A stretch of DNA of 64,000 nt, taken from Klebsiella huaxiensis. Its GTDB lineage: Bacteria; Pseudomonadota; Gammaproteobacteria; Enterobacterales; Enterobacteriaceae. Below, piece by piece: positions 44,081 through 52,827 of this stretch. Each line of letters starts with the position of its first letter. The stretch's first letter is position 1. The position numbers and the translations under genes were made by a program. The stretch is from the NCBI RefSeq assembly GCF_003261575.2, contig NZ_CP036175.1, positions 3,224,001-3,288,000 of the forward strand. The letters run 5' to 3'. The notes below the pieces were generated by a model that was given only the letters and a program-made list of their open reading frames with translations, was not told the origin of the DNA and did no database searches.

Positions 44081-45580
44081 CTAATACCGCACGCAAACCG
44101 ATTTCGTTTCACACCAGTCATTCAGCCAGTCCGGGCCGAAATCGCGGCCGGTGCCGGACTGCTTCATGCCGCCGAACGGCAGGTTGGCGTCGATCAGCGT
44201 ATGGCTATTAACCCACACGGTACCCGCCTGTAGACGGTCGGTGTAATTCAGCGCCTGCGTCAAATCACGCGTCCACACGCTGGCGGTCAGGCCGAAATCG
44301 CTGTCGTTGGCCAGCCGTAGCGCTTCTTCCCCGTCGGCAACGCGCACCAGGTTAACCACCGGGCCAAACACCTCTTCACGAGTCAGGCGCAGGTTTGCAT
44401 CTGGGTTAATCACCAGCGTCGGCGGGATGTAGAAACCCTGCGCATCCGGGCCGACGTTGCCGCTGATCAGTTCCGCGTTATGCCGGCGGGCTTCGTCGAG
44501 ATAAGCCGCCACTTTGGCGCAGTGCGCCTTCGACACCACCGGGTTAATCTGGGTGCTTTCCAGCATCCCAGGCCCCACCTGCATCGATTTCACCGCTTGT
44601 TCAAAACCACTTACCAGCGTATCGAACAGCGGCGCTTCGATATAAATCCGTGAGCTAGCGGCGCAGACTTGCCCCTGATTAAGGAAGCTACCGGTCATCA
44701 ACCCTTCAATCACCCACTGGGGATCGGCGTCTTTGAGCACGATAGCCGGGTTTTTACCGCCTAATTCCAGGGTTACGCGGGTCAGGCGGTCAGCCGCCAC
44801 GCGGGCAATCTGTTTACCGGTGGCGGTCGAGCCGGTAAAGCTCACCTTCGCCACCTGCGGATGTGAAGTCAGCGCCGCACCGCACTCGGCGCCGCTGCCG
44901 GTGACAACGTTAAAGACACCGTCCGGTATGCCAGCCTCGGTCGCCAGTTCCGCTACCCGCAGCAGGGTTAGCGGCGTGGTTTCCGACGGTTTAATGACAA
45001 TAGAGCAGCCAGCCGCCAGCGCGGGCATCACTTTCCACATGCCAATCATCAGCGGGAAGTTCCACGGCACGATCCCGGCCACGACGCCAACCGGTTCTTT
45101 TTTCGTCCACGCCTGATAACGCGCCCCCTGTGGGAACGGAATAGACACATCCAGAGTTCGCCCGCTTATTTTAGTGGTCAGCCCGGCGGTATAGCGCATC
45201 CAGTTCAGGGTGCAGCCCACTTCAAAGGCGCGGGAAATATTAATCGATTTCCCCTGTTCAAGGGTCTCCAGTTGCGCCAGCTCCTCGCCATGCTGTTCAA
45301 CCAGGTCGGCAAAACGCAGCAATATGCGTTCGCGATCCGCAGGCGTGCGCCCGGCCCAGCCGCGGGAGACAAACGCTCGCCACGCGGACATCACCGCGCG
45401 GTCAACGTCTGCGGCACTGGCATCCGCCGTGCTGGCGATAGCCTCCCCGGTGGCCGGGTTCCAGACGGTTAAGCGCTTTTCGCTCTCTGCCGCCTGCTGT
45501 GCCCCGTCGAGGTACAAACCATGCTGTCTGTCTAAAAACTGCTGCACGCTGGCAAGTAGCGCGACCTGTGATGTGGACAT
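44081..45580 (-). CDS. feaB: FeaB, phenylacetaldehyde dehydrogenase
   Basis: NAD-dependent aldehyde dehydrogenase (499 aa) oxidising phenylacetaldehyde from TynA to phenylacetate. ALDH motifs: VPWNFPLMIGMWK, VTLELGGKNPAIV (catalytic Glu), FLNQGQVCAASSR (catalytic Cys), EEVFGPVV, and the C-terminus CETKSVCVRY as in E. coli. Divergent from feaR with tandem FeaR-type sites between them. In E. coli it adjoins tynA; here the island separates them. Confidence 0.95.
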   Translation of the reverse strand: MSTSQVALLASVQQFLDRQHGLYLDGAQQAAESEKRLTVWNPATGEAIASTADASAADVDRAVMSAWRAFVSRGWAGRTPADRERILLRFADLVEQHGEELAQLETLEQGKSINISRAFEVGCTLNWMRYTAGLTTKISGRTLDVSIPFPQGARYQAWTKKEPVGVVAGIVPWNFPLMIGMWKVMPALAAGCSIVIKPSETTPLTLLRVAELATEAGIPDGVFNVVTGSGAECGAALTSHPQVAKVSFTGSTATGKQIARVAADRLTRVTLELGGKNPAIVLKDADPQWVIEGLMTGSFLNQGQVCAASSRIYIEAPLFDTLVSGFEQAVKSMQVGPGMLESTQINPVVSKAHCAKVAAYLDEARRHNAELISGNVGPDAQGFYIPPTLVINPDANLRLTREEVFGPVVNLVRVADGEEALRLANDSDFGLTASVWTRDLTQALNYTDRLQAGTVWVNSHTLIDANLPFGGMKQSGTGRDFGPDWLNDWCETKSVCVRY

Positions 45581-45640
45581 ACCCCTTCCTTATTGTTCGC
45601 GGATAGTGGTTTCAGTCTAAGTCGGGGTCGCCATTCGCGC

Positions 45641-45677
45641 TTTTTTCTCTGTGACATTCGCTTGTGCCGCTGTGACA
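45641..45677 (-). promoter_or_regulatory. Tandem FeaR-type sites upstream of feaB
   Basis: Read on the minus strand, two direct repeats begin TGTCACAG, at 45677 and at 45656, 21 bp apart: TGTCA-N8-CAA and TGTCA-N8-AAA. The second is a full match to the TGNCA-N8-AAA motif I recall for FeaR. Both point towards feaB, whose start codon is 61 nt beyond. Same spacing and orientation as the pair at tynA (7007-7043). Confidence 0.65.
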
Positions 45678-45815
45678 GGCTCCGCAATTAAGCCGATTAC
45701 GTGGACAGAAAATGTGCCGCAGGTAATAGTTCTTTCATATACTCCACCTCCAGCCCTTGCCAGCAGCATCATAAATGCAACAATACAAAAACATTATGAT
45801 TACAAGGGATGCGCG

Positions 45816-46724
45816 ATGAGTACGGCAAATCGTGGGCAGGATTACCAGCACTGGTTAGCAAGAATCAATCAGGTCTGCGGGCAATTCGCCGCCCGTCCGC
45901 TGGATGATAATTTTCACGGTGAGATAGACGCCAGCTATGCGGGCAGCCTGAAAGTCAGTACCGTTACCGCTCGCGGCATCAACCTGTACCGTACCAGGCA
46001 AGAGATTAAGCGCGATAACGACGCCTGGTTTTATACCGTTTTCCAGCTCGCGGGCCAGGCAACGATTGAACAGGATGGCCGTCAGGCGCTGCTGGAGACC
46101 GGCGATATCACGCTAATTGATGCTTCTCAGCCGTGCTCGATTGTCTGGCAGCAAACCTCGCGTCAGGCCTCCTTGCTATTGCCAAGAACGCTGCTTGAAC
46201 AGCAACTGCGCGGCAGCGACATCAGCATTGCCACCCGGCTGGCGAAAAGCCTGCCGATGGTTCAGCTCAGCCAGCGTCTACTGCAAGAAAGTATGAACAG
46301 CCCCGAGCTGTCGGCAAGCGAAAGCGAAGCGGCGCTGGAGGCGATTGTCTGCCTGCTGCGCCCGATGCTGCATCATCAGGAGGCTCAACCATCGCGGCGC
46401 GATAAGCAGTTTCGCAAAATCATGGATTTAATCGATGAGTCAATTCAGGCGGAACACCTGCGCCCGGAGTGGCTGGCCAGCGAAACCGGGATGTCGGTAC
46501 GCAGTCTGTATCGGTTGTTTGCTGAAAAAGGGCTGGTGGTCGCGCAGTACATTAAGAATCGTCGGCTCGATCTGTGCGCCCGCGCGCTGCAAAGCGCACA
46601 TGATGACGAAAAGCTGGCGGGGATTGGCTACAGCTGGGGTTTCAGCGATCATAGCCACTTTTCTACCGCCTTTAAGCAACGCTTCGGCATCTCACCGGGA
46701 GAGTATCGCAAGCGCTGCCGTTAG
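45816..46724 (+). CDS. feaR: FeaR, AraC-family activator of tynA and feaB
   Basis: Activator of 302 aa: N-terminal effector domain (VSTVTARGINLYRTRQEIK, FYTVFQLAGQATIEQDGRQ) and C-terminal AraC double HTH (LRPEWLASETGMSVRSLYRLF, LAGIGYSWGFSDHSHFSTAFKQRFG, GISPGEYRK). The ATG at 45816 has AAGGGAT upstream and gives the E. coli length; the frame is open upstream through the promoter region. Divergent from feaB. Confidence 0.94.
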   Translation: MSTANRGQDYQHWLARINQVCGQFAARPLDDNFHGEIDASYAGSLKVSTVTARGINLYRTRQEIKRDNDAWFYTVFQLAGQATIEQDGRQALLETGDITLIDASQPCSIVWQQTSRQASLLLPRTLLEQQLRGSDISIATRLAKSLPMVQLSQRLLQESMNSPELSASESEAALEAIVCLLRPMLHHQEAQPSRRDKQFRKIMDLIDESIQAEHLRPEWLASETGMSVRSLYRLFAEKGLVVAQYIKNRRLDLCARALQSAHDDEKLAGIGYSWGFSDHSHFSTAFKQRFGISPGEYRKRCR

Positions 46725-47048
46725 CTATTTTTTCAGCCATTTGCCGTTAAGGCCCTGCACATATTCCCCCGGCTGCGCCCTGGCGACCAGCTTCTGCCCG
46801 GCCATTTTCGCCACCTGATCCACCGGCAGATTATTGTCATCCGCCAGCTGCTGATAGCTGTCGCTGCGGGCAGCGTTGATCTGCTTCACCAGCGCCAGGG
46901 TTTCTTTATCCTGCCGCAGCGGTTCAAGATAGCCGTTGAGGGTTTCGCCTACCCGCCCCTGCTGGCGAGCTTCGTTCAAGGTTAAAGCCAGTGCCTGAGT
47001 GCTGAATAACACGAGCGCCAGCGTCGCAGTTAACAGTCGTTTTCTCAT
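46725..47048 (-). CDS. ydbL: YdbL, periplasmic DUF1318 protein
   Basis: Exported protein of 107 aa with a signal sequence ending ALA-LTLNEARQQGRVGE and the conserved QKLVARAQPGEYVQGLNGKW near the C-terminus. It is the partner (probably chaperone-like) of YnbE and YdbH in the AsmA-like envelope bridge. GAGG precedes the ATG pair at 47046-47051; I take the second ATG for spacing. Third gene of ydbH-ynbE-ydbL. Confidence 0.92.
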   Translation of the reverse strand: MRKRLLTATLALVLFSTQALALTLNEARQQGRVGETLNGYLEPLRQDKETLALVKQINAARSDSYQQLADDNNLPVDQVAKMAGQKLVARAQPGEYVQGLNGKWLKK

Positions 47049-47055
47049 CATCGCC

Positions 47056-47241
47056 TCAGAACAGATCGCTACGCGATTTGAGCAGATTCTCAACATCTTT
47101 ATCCACCTTGATATGAATTTCATGCTCAATTTTGACATTCATATTGATGGTGATCGGCTCCTTTGACGCCGCAATCTCAATGCGCGGCGTGCAGCCCGCC
47201 AGCAGCATGGTCGCCAGAAAGGCGGTGAGTAGTTTGATCAT
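47056..47241 (-). CDS. ynbE: YnbE, outer-membrane lipoprotein
   Basis: Lipoprotein of 61 aa with lipobox LLAGC (Cys17) and a beta-prone tail IEIAASKEPITINMNVKIEHEI (two segments). In E. coli YnbE stacks on the C-terminus of YdbH to complete the intermembrane bridge for phospholipid transport. Its first base is shared with the ydbH stop at 47241, so the genes are coupled. Confidence 0.93.
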   Translation of the reverse strand: MIKLLTAFLATMLLAGCTPRIEIAASKEPITINMNVKIEHEIHIKVDKDVENLLKSRSDLF

Positions 47242-49880
47242 TATTGTTGTTCCTTACAGGTGTTACTGTCCTGACAGCGCTGCGCGGGCAGCCTGGCATT
47301 TTGTTCAAGCCACGCTTGCAAATTGTCACCAAAACGCAAGCTGCGCCACAGGTCAAAAATATTCTCTTCATGGGAATAGTTTAAGTGCACCGTGTTGCTT
47401 TTGCCCTCTACCCGGCTGGTGCCGCTAATCGTCGCCTTCAGCGTCAGTACACCAAGGTTATCGAGGTTGATGCGCGTCCACGAGGTGGCAACTTCCATAT
47501 AACGCAGCCAGTTTATCGCCGCCCCGGCGGAGACGTTATCGGCCACCAGCGCGTCGGCGGTGTCTTTATCCAGGCGCATTGTCATCGGCCCCGGATTATT
47601 GAACCAGCCGTCCTTGATTATCCATTTATCGTTATTCAGCCACAGCGGCAGCGCGCCGTTAAACGGACCGGAGACGGCAAACTGCTTCACTTTAATTGCG
47701 CTAATTAATTCGCTGCTGGAGATGTTTTGCAAACGCAGCAGCGCCGGATCATGCTGCGGCATCCGCAGCTGCTGCATGGTCAGCTTACCGCCGAGTATAT
47801 CGACGCTGACGTTGCTCAACTGCAGCGGGGCGTCTTCGCTCCACGGGTAAGTGCCCTGGAGATCCGCTGTCAGATTACGCGAAGTGAACTGGTTGACGAT
47901 TTCCCCAATGCGCAGCGATACCGGATGACGGGTACCGAGCTGCCAGGTACCTTCGCTAAAGCGAAATGGCAGAACGAAATCGACGCCGTTAATCTGGTTA
48001 TCCGGCATCCAGGCGCTACCGCCTTTCAGGACGCCGTGCCCGCCCGCTTCAAAACCCTGATCGGCGGCGGCAGAGAACGCCACCTGAGCGTACAACTCGC
48101 CTTCGCGCAGATTCATTTTCCACTCAGGTGGCACCAGCGGCTGGAACACGGTTAAAGACTGTTTTGGCCACCACGCCTGTCCACGCAGACGTTCGCCGTC
48201 CCAGCGCCCGGTAACGCGTACCGGACCAATGCTTTGCGCATGCAATGAACCGTTGAACTGAAACCAGGTCGGGTCGCGCCCATCGACGTTAAATTTGAGC
48301 GTCGAGGGCGGCAGTTCGCTGCCGCCGCTGAAGGTGGTTTTACCGGCGTCCAGCGACAGCGCCCCGGTCAGTTTCGAGTGCTGCTCATCGCGCAGCCAGT
48401 GGATCGGCTCTTCCAGCGTCAAACGCGGCGTGCTGACCAGCATGGAGCCGTATTGCAGCTTATCGAAGCCCGTAGACAAGCTGTTGAGCACGATGGCGCT
48501 GTCAGTCCACTCGCCCGCGCCTTTGACATCCCAGCGCGCCTGCATCGGCGTGAAATGGCCCTCGCCCCAATAGCGCCACTGCCAGCGACCGCGGTCGGGC
48601 ATAAAGTTGTCGGCCTGACCGTCAAGATGCAGGGTAAAATCGCCCATTTCCTGCTCATGGGCGCGTAAAATGGCCTGCAGGCGGCCATCGACGCCCTGTT
48701 GAGTCACTTTAACACCCGCCAGCGGCCAGCGGATCTCATCAATATTGAGTGAATCGATGACCCGACCGCGCGACCGCAGCAGCGCGCCGGGGTGAAAATT
48801 AAGCACCGGCGCGGTGAGCGACCCGCTCAGCTGCGCGGGCAGTTTGGCATAAAAAATCAGATCGCCAAGCTTGGCTTCCCCGGTCAGTTGGAGCGGCATG
48901 TCGCTGCTGTCCATGCTCAGCTTACCGGGGCCAATATTCAGCACCGCGTTGCCCTTACCGGCCTGCCCCTGCGTCAGCACGTTCAGCCGTCCGCTGACCT
49001 GCATCTGCTCGGTGCCCTGCTGCCAGTTGCCTACCGACAGCGCGACGCGACCGCTCAGCGCATTACCGGCGTATTCGGTGTGCCAGCGGCCATCGCTGAT
49101 GGCGATACGATCGGGCGTAATTTCCCACGGCAGGTCAAGCATTGGCTCCACTTCACCGCGCGGGGTAACCAACAACTGCCCGCGATTCTCTTGCCACTCG
49201 AGCTCGGCATCCACCAGCCCGGGCGCTTGCGCAAACTCGAAGGTGCTGAACAGGTGACCATCGACCGGGAAACCGTCCGGCACCAGCGGCATATGAAACT
49301 CGCCCACCAACTTCACCGGGGCCTGATCTTCCACTAAACGCGCGGAAAAGTTGCTGACCGTCAGCGCCTGACCGCGCAGCCGCGCCTGAACAGAGATCTC
49401 TTTTCCAGCATAGCCAATATCCTGCTGCTCTGGCGTGAGCGACATCACCAGCCGCCCTTGCCATTTTTCCCACGGCGACAGACGCAGATTTTCAATGGTC
49501 AGCCAGCTATAAGGAAGCATCGATTGCCATTCGGCGAGGGTTTTCGGCGCACCGGGAGCGGCTTCGCTCTCCGGCAGCTTGTTCAGACAGGCGCTGTTAA
49601 CATCCAGCTCAGTGATATGTAAACGCCAGCGACTGGGACGGGACAGCTCGGCATTAGTGACGCGAGCGATTTCGCAGTCGCCCACCAGATAGCGCAGATC
49701 GGGGATACGCAGTGAGGTGCGCGTCAGGCGTGGACTGTCATTCAGAGCGATCCGGGTTCCGGCAGGCAGCCAGATCCCCGCCAGCGTGGGGACCCAATGG
49801 GTGAGCGTCAACAACAAAGCCAGCGGTAGCAACACGAGTGCTAATAATAGCGCGATGGCGGCTTTATATTTACCCTTCAT
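47241..49880 (-). CDS. ydbH: YdbH, AsmA-like intermembrane phospholipid-transport bridge
   Basis: Large protein of 879 aa with one N-terminal TM segment (AIALLLALVLLPLALLLTL) and a long beta-rich periplasmic part, the design of the AsmA-like proteins. Together with TamB and YhdP it carries phospholipid to the outer membrane in E. coli (established knowledge). It is the first gene of the ydbH-ynbE-ydbL operon, and its length matches the E. coli protein. Confidence 0.93.
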   Translation of the reverse strand: MKGKYKAAIALLLALVLLPLALLLTLTHWVPTLAGIWLPAGTRIALNDSPRLTRTSLRIPDLRYLVGDCEIARVTNAELSRPSRWRLHITELDVNSACLNKLPESEAAPGAPKTLAEWQSMLPYSWLTIENLRLSPWEKWQGRLVMSLTPEQQDIGYAGKEISVQARLRGQALTVSNFSARLVEDQAPVKLVGEFHMPLVPDGFPVDGHLFSTFEFAQAPGLVDAELEWQENRGQLLVTPRGEVEPMLDLPWEITPDRIAISDGRWHTEYAGNALSGRVALSVGNWQQGTEQMQVSGRLNVLTQGQAGKGNAVLNIGPGKLSMDSSDMPLQLTGEAKLGDLIFYAKLPAQLSGSLTAPVLNFHPGALLRSRGRVIDSLNIDEIRWPLAGVKVTQQGVDGRLQAILRAHEQEMGDFTLHLDGQADNFMPDRGRWQWRYWGEGHFTPMQARWDVKGAGEWTDSAIVLNSLSTGFDKLQYGSMLVSTPRLTLEEPIHWLRDEQHSKLTGALSLDAGKTTFSGGSELPPSTLKFNVDGRDPTWFQFNGSLHAQSIGPVRVTGRWDGERLRGQAWWPKQSLTVFQPLVPPEWKMNLREGELYAQVAFSAAADQGFEAGGHGVLKGGSAWMPDNQINGVDFVLPFRFSEGTWQLGTRHPVSLRIGEIVNQFTSRNLTADLQGTYPWSEDAPLQLSNVSVDILGGKLTMQQLRMPQHDPALLRLQNISSSELISAIKVKQFAVSGPFNGALPLWLNNDKWIIKDGWFNNPGPMTMRLDKDTADALVADNVSAGAAINWLRYMEVATSWTRINLDNLGVLTLKATISGTSRVEGKSNTVHLNYSHEENIFDLWRSLRFGDNLQAWLEQNARLPAQRCQDSNTCKEQQ

Positions 49881-50075
49881 GGGCAGCTAATATCCTGATT
49901 CAAAATAAGTAAAAGCCGAGAGGCCGTTATTGTGGCACGTTCGACCTGCGAGTTAAAGTTTCCGTCCCGTTTAAGCGTAGTCGCCGTCACGTGATTCTCC
50001 AGCAAGCTATTGAGCCGATGTTTAGTTTTCCCCTGCGACACTGATTAACATCTGCAATCACAAACGGGCGATCCT

Positions 50076-50576
50076 GTGGAGTTGATTATTTCGCTGGTAG
50101 AGCACGCTCAGCGCCATTATTCATTGGTATTGCTGATGGTTTTCCTGCTGACGTTCACTAAATCCTGCGCCGTTATCTCGCTGCTGATACCGGGCACCTC
50201 CGGGCTGCTGCTGTTTGGTACCCTGGCCTCCGTCAGCGTCGGGCATTTCTTGCTAATGTGGCTTAGCGCAAGCCTCGGCGCAATCGGCGGATTCTGGCTC
50301 TCGTGGCTGGCAGGACGCCGCTACCGACACCATCTGCATCGCATTCGCTGGCTCAATGCCGAGCGCCTCGCTCGCGGCCAGCTGTTTCTGCGTCGCCACG
50401 GCGCGTGGGCGGTCTTTTTTAGCCGCTTTCTCTCCCCGCTGCGTGCCACCGTCCCGCTGGTGACCGGCGCCAGCGGCACTCCTCACGGGCATTTTCAGCT
50501 CGCTAACGTCAGTTCCGGTTTGCTCTGGCCGCTAATGCTGCTGATCCCCGGGGCATTCAGTCTTAATATCTGGTAA
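50076..50576 (+). CDS. DedA-family membrane protein
   Basis: Integral membrane protein of 166 aa with DedA/SNARE-associated features: the entrant loop FTKSCAVISLLIPGTSGLLLFG, GAIGGFWLSWLAGRRY and the characteristic FFSRFLSPLRATVPLVTGASG motif with conserved Arg residues. DedA proteins act as lipid scramblase/flippase-type transporters. Short for the family (about 200 aa), lacking a long C-terminal tail. Start GTG/TTG-like context is weak; the ATG-equivalent call here relies on the open frame, with CCTGTGGAG just before it. Confidence 0.8.
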   Translation: MELIISLVEHAQRHYSLVLLMVFLLTFTKSCAVISLLIPGTSGLLLFGTLASVSVGHFLLMWLSASLGAIGGFWLSWLAGRRYRHHLHRIRWLNAERLARGQLFLRRHGAWAVFFSRFLSPLRATVPLVTGASGTPHGHFQLANVSSGLLWPLMLLIPGAFSLNIW

Positions 50577-50723
50577 AAAAACATTACCTTTCAAAGAGAT
50601 TCCTGAACTTGTCGATATGCTCTAGAATTATCACTATAACTTGATGATTAAACTAATTTTGAGTATTTGTAAGATTATTTTAATTATGCTACCGTGACGG
50701 TATTATCACTGGAGAAAAGTCTT

Positions 50724-51713
50724 ATGAAAATCGCTGTGTATAGTACGAAGCAGTACGACAAGAAGTATTTGCAGCATGTTAATGATGCATACGGCTTTGA
50801 ACTTGAATTTTTTGACTTCCTGCTAACCGAAAAGACCGCGAAAACTGCCAACGGCTGCGACGCGGTATGTATTTTCGTTAACGATGACGGTAGCCGCCCG
50901 GTGCTTGAAGAACTTAAAGCCCACGGTGTGAAGTACATCGCCCTGCGCTGCGCCGGGTTCAACAACGTTGACCTCGATGCCGCCAAAGAGCTGGGACTGC
51001 GCGTGGTGCGCGTTCCGGCCTACTCGCCAGAAGCGGTCGCAGAGCATGCTATCGGCATGATGATGTCGCTGAACCGCCGCATTCACCGCGCCTATCAGCG
51101 TACCCGCGACGCTAACTTCTCTCTGGAAGGGCTGACCGGTTTCACCATGCACGGTAAAACCGCAGGGGTTATCGGCACCGGTAAAATCGGCGTCGCCGCG
51201 CTGCGCATTCTTAAAGGCTTCGGTATGCGCCTGCTGGCATTTGATCCGTACCCAAGCGCCGCCGCGCTGGACATGGGGGTGGAGTATGTCGATCTTGAGA
51301 CGCTGTACAGAGAGTCCGATGTTATCTCCCTGCACTGCCCACTGACCGATGAAAACTATCATCTGCTGAACCACGCCGCTTTTGATCAGATGAAAGATGG
51401 CGTGATGATCATCAATACCAGTCGCGGTGCGCTGATCGACTCTCAGGCAGCGATTGACGCCCTGAAGCATCAGAAAATTGGCGCACTGGGGATGGACGTG
51501 TATGAGAATGAACGTGATCTGTTCTTTGAAGATAAGTCTAACGACGTTATTCAGGACGATGTTTTCCGCCGTCTCTCCGCCTGCCACAACGTGCTGTTTA
51601 CTGGTCACCAGGCGTTTCTGACTGCTGAAGCATTGATCAGTATTTCGCAAACCACCCTCGACAACCTGCGTCAGGTGGATGCTGGCGAAACCTGCCCGAA
51701 CGCGCTGGTCTGA
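50724..51713 (+). CDS. ldhA: LdhA, fermentative D-lactate dehydrogenase
   Basis: NADH-dependent D-lactate dehydrogenase, 329 aa as in E. coli; reduces pyruvate to D-lactate in fermentation. Rossmann motif GVIGTGKIGVAALRILKGFG, TSRGALIDSQAAIDAL with the catalytic Arg region, and FTGHQAFLTAEAL with the catalytic His. GGAGAAAAG precedes the ATG at 50724. The long in-frame extension from 50694 is not needed. Hairpin terminator follows. Confidence 0.96.
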   Translation: MKIAVYSTKQYDKKYLQHVNDAYGFELEFFDFLLTEKTAKTANGCDAVCIFVNDDGSRPVLEELKAHGVKYIALRCAGFNNVDLDAAKELGLRVVRVPAYSPEAVAEHAIGMMMSLNRRIHRAYQRTRDANFSLEGLTGFTMHGKTAGVIGTGKIGVAALRILKGFGMRLLAFDPYPSAAALDMGVEYVDLETLYRESDVISLHCPLTDENYHLLNHAAFDQMKDGVMIINTSRGALIDSQAAIDALKHQKIGALGMDVYENERDLFFEDKSNDVIQDDVFRRLSACHNVLFTGHQAFLTAEALISISQTTLDNLRQVDAGETCPNALV

Positions 51714-51729
51714 TTTTCCTTTCCCTTTT

Positions 51730-51753
51730 GTGCTCCCCCTTCGCGGGGGGCAC
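51730..51753 (+). terminator. Hairpin after ldhA
   Basis: GTGCTCCCC and GGGGGGCAC pair (one G-T) around a C-TTCG-C loop, 16 nt after the ldhA stop. No long T-run follows, but stability is high. Confidence 0.65.
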
Positions 51754-51838
51754 ATTCAGATAATCCCCACAGAAATCGCCTGCGATACAGTTACAATCCC
51801 CTTCATTTATTGATGTGATAAATATTTTTGGAGATTAA

Positions 51839-52279
51839 ATGAACAAGTTTGCTGCACTGCTGGCGGCGGGAATGTTGCTATCGGGCTGCGTCTATAACAG
51901 TAAGGTGTCGACCGGAGCGGAGCAGCTTCAGCACCATCGTTTCGTGCTAACCAGCGTCAACGGGCAGCTGCTGAAAGCAGGGGATAAGCCACTAGAGCTG
52001 AGCTTCGGCGAAAAGATGCCGATAACTGGCAAGATGTTCGTTTCAGGTAATATGTGCAACCGTTTCAGCGGCACGGGCAAAGTCTCTGACGGCGCGCTGA
52101 AGGTTGAAGAGCTGGCAATGACCCGAATGTTATGCGCGGAGCCGCAGTTGAATACGCTGGATGCTACACTCAGTAAAATGCTGCGCGAAGGCGCACAGGT
52201 CGACCTGACGGAAAATCAGCTCACGCTGGCCACCGCCGATCAAACGCTGGTATACAAACTCGCCGACCTGGTGAATTAA
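51839..52279 (+). CDS. hslJ: HslJ, heat-inducible outer-membrane lipoprotein (META domain)
   Basis: Lipoprotein of 146 aa: lipobox LLSGC at about 14-18 and a META domain (FVLTSVNGQLL, SGNMCNRFSGTGKV, MTRMLCAEPQLN with the paired Cys). In E. coli HslJ is heat-shock induced and linked to novobiocin resistance. Position between ldhA and ydbJ matches E. coli. The stop overlaps the end of ydbJ on the other strand by 4 nt. Confidence 0.94.
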   Translation: MNKFAALLAAGMLLSGCVYNSKVSTGAEQLQHHRFVLTSVNGQLLKAGDKPLELSFGEKMPITGKMFVSGNMCNRFSGTGKVSDGALKVEELAMTRMLCAEPQLNTLDATLSKMLREGAQVDLTENQLTLATADQTLVYKLADLVN

Positions 52280-52548
52280 TAGTTACCGCAGCTTCCGCCT
52301 GCCAGCGCCTGCTCGCTGCAGCGCTTGCCGTTTGGCAATGCGCACATGCCGATAGCGGAGCCATCGAGCTGGCGGGCCACCGATAACGAGCCGCCGACCA
52401 TCGCGCAGTTTGCCTCACCGCTGCTGCTCATCGCAGCACGCATCCCTGGCGGCACGTGCGCCGCTGTTGCCTGCTGAACAGGTTCATCGTTACTGCTACA
52501 TGCCGACAGTAACAACGCGGCACATCCGACTAAAAAAGCTGCTCGCAT
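52276..52548 (-). CDS. ydbJ: YdbJ, DUF333 lipoprotein
   Basis: Small lipoprotein of 90 aa: lipobox LLSAC (about 13-17), then the DUF333 motif EANCAMVGGSLSVARQLDGSAIGMCALPNGKRC. Start at 52548 gives the E. coli-like N-terminus MRAAFLVGCAALLLSAC; upstream in-frame codons have no RBS. Convergent with hslJ. Last backbone gene before island 2. Confidence 0.9.
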   Translation of the reverse strand: MRAAFLVGCAALLLSACSSNDEPVQQATAAHVPPGMRAAMSSSGEANCAMVGGSLSVARQLDGSAIGMCALPNGKRCSEQALAGGSCGNY

Positions 52549-52827
52549 TCTCTCTCCCCTCAGATACATCTGAAAATGAACAAACCCAAGAATAATAGGC
52601 AGCGCAGCGAGCGGCGTCGAGAGGCAAAGTACGTATTTATGCGCCGCATTAACATTTTCTAGCAATTTTTATGCGCAAAGGTTGATCTTATCGAGAAGGC
52701 CTGCAAGCAATCGCCCCACTAATAAATAGGGGGTATCGTGAAAATGCACGTTGAGATATTTCTTAAGTAGCCGACGCGTTGCAGAATGAGTGCATGATTA
52801 CGCGCACGTAAAAAACTCAGGATCGCC

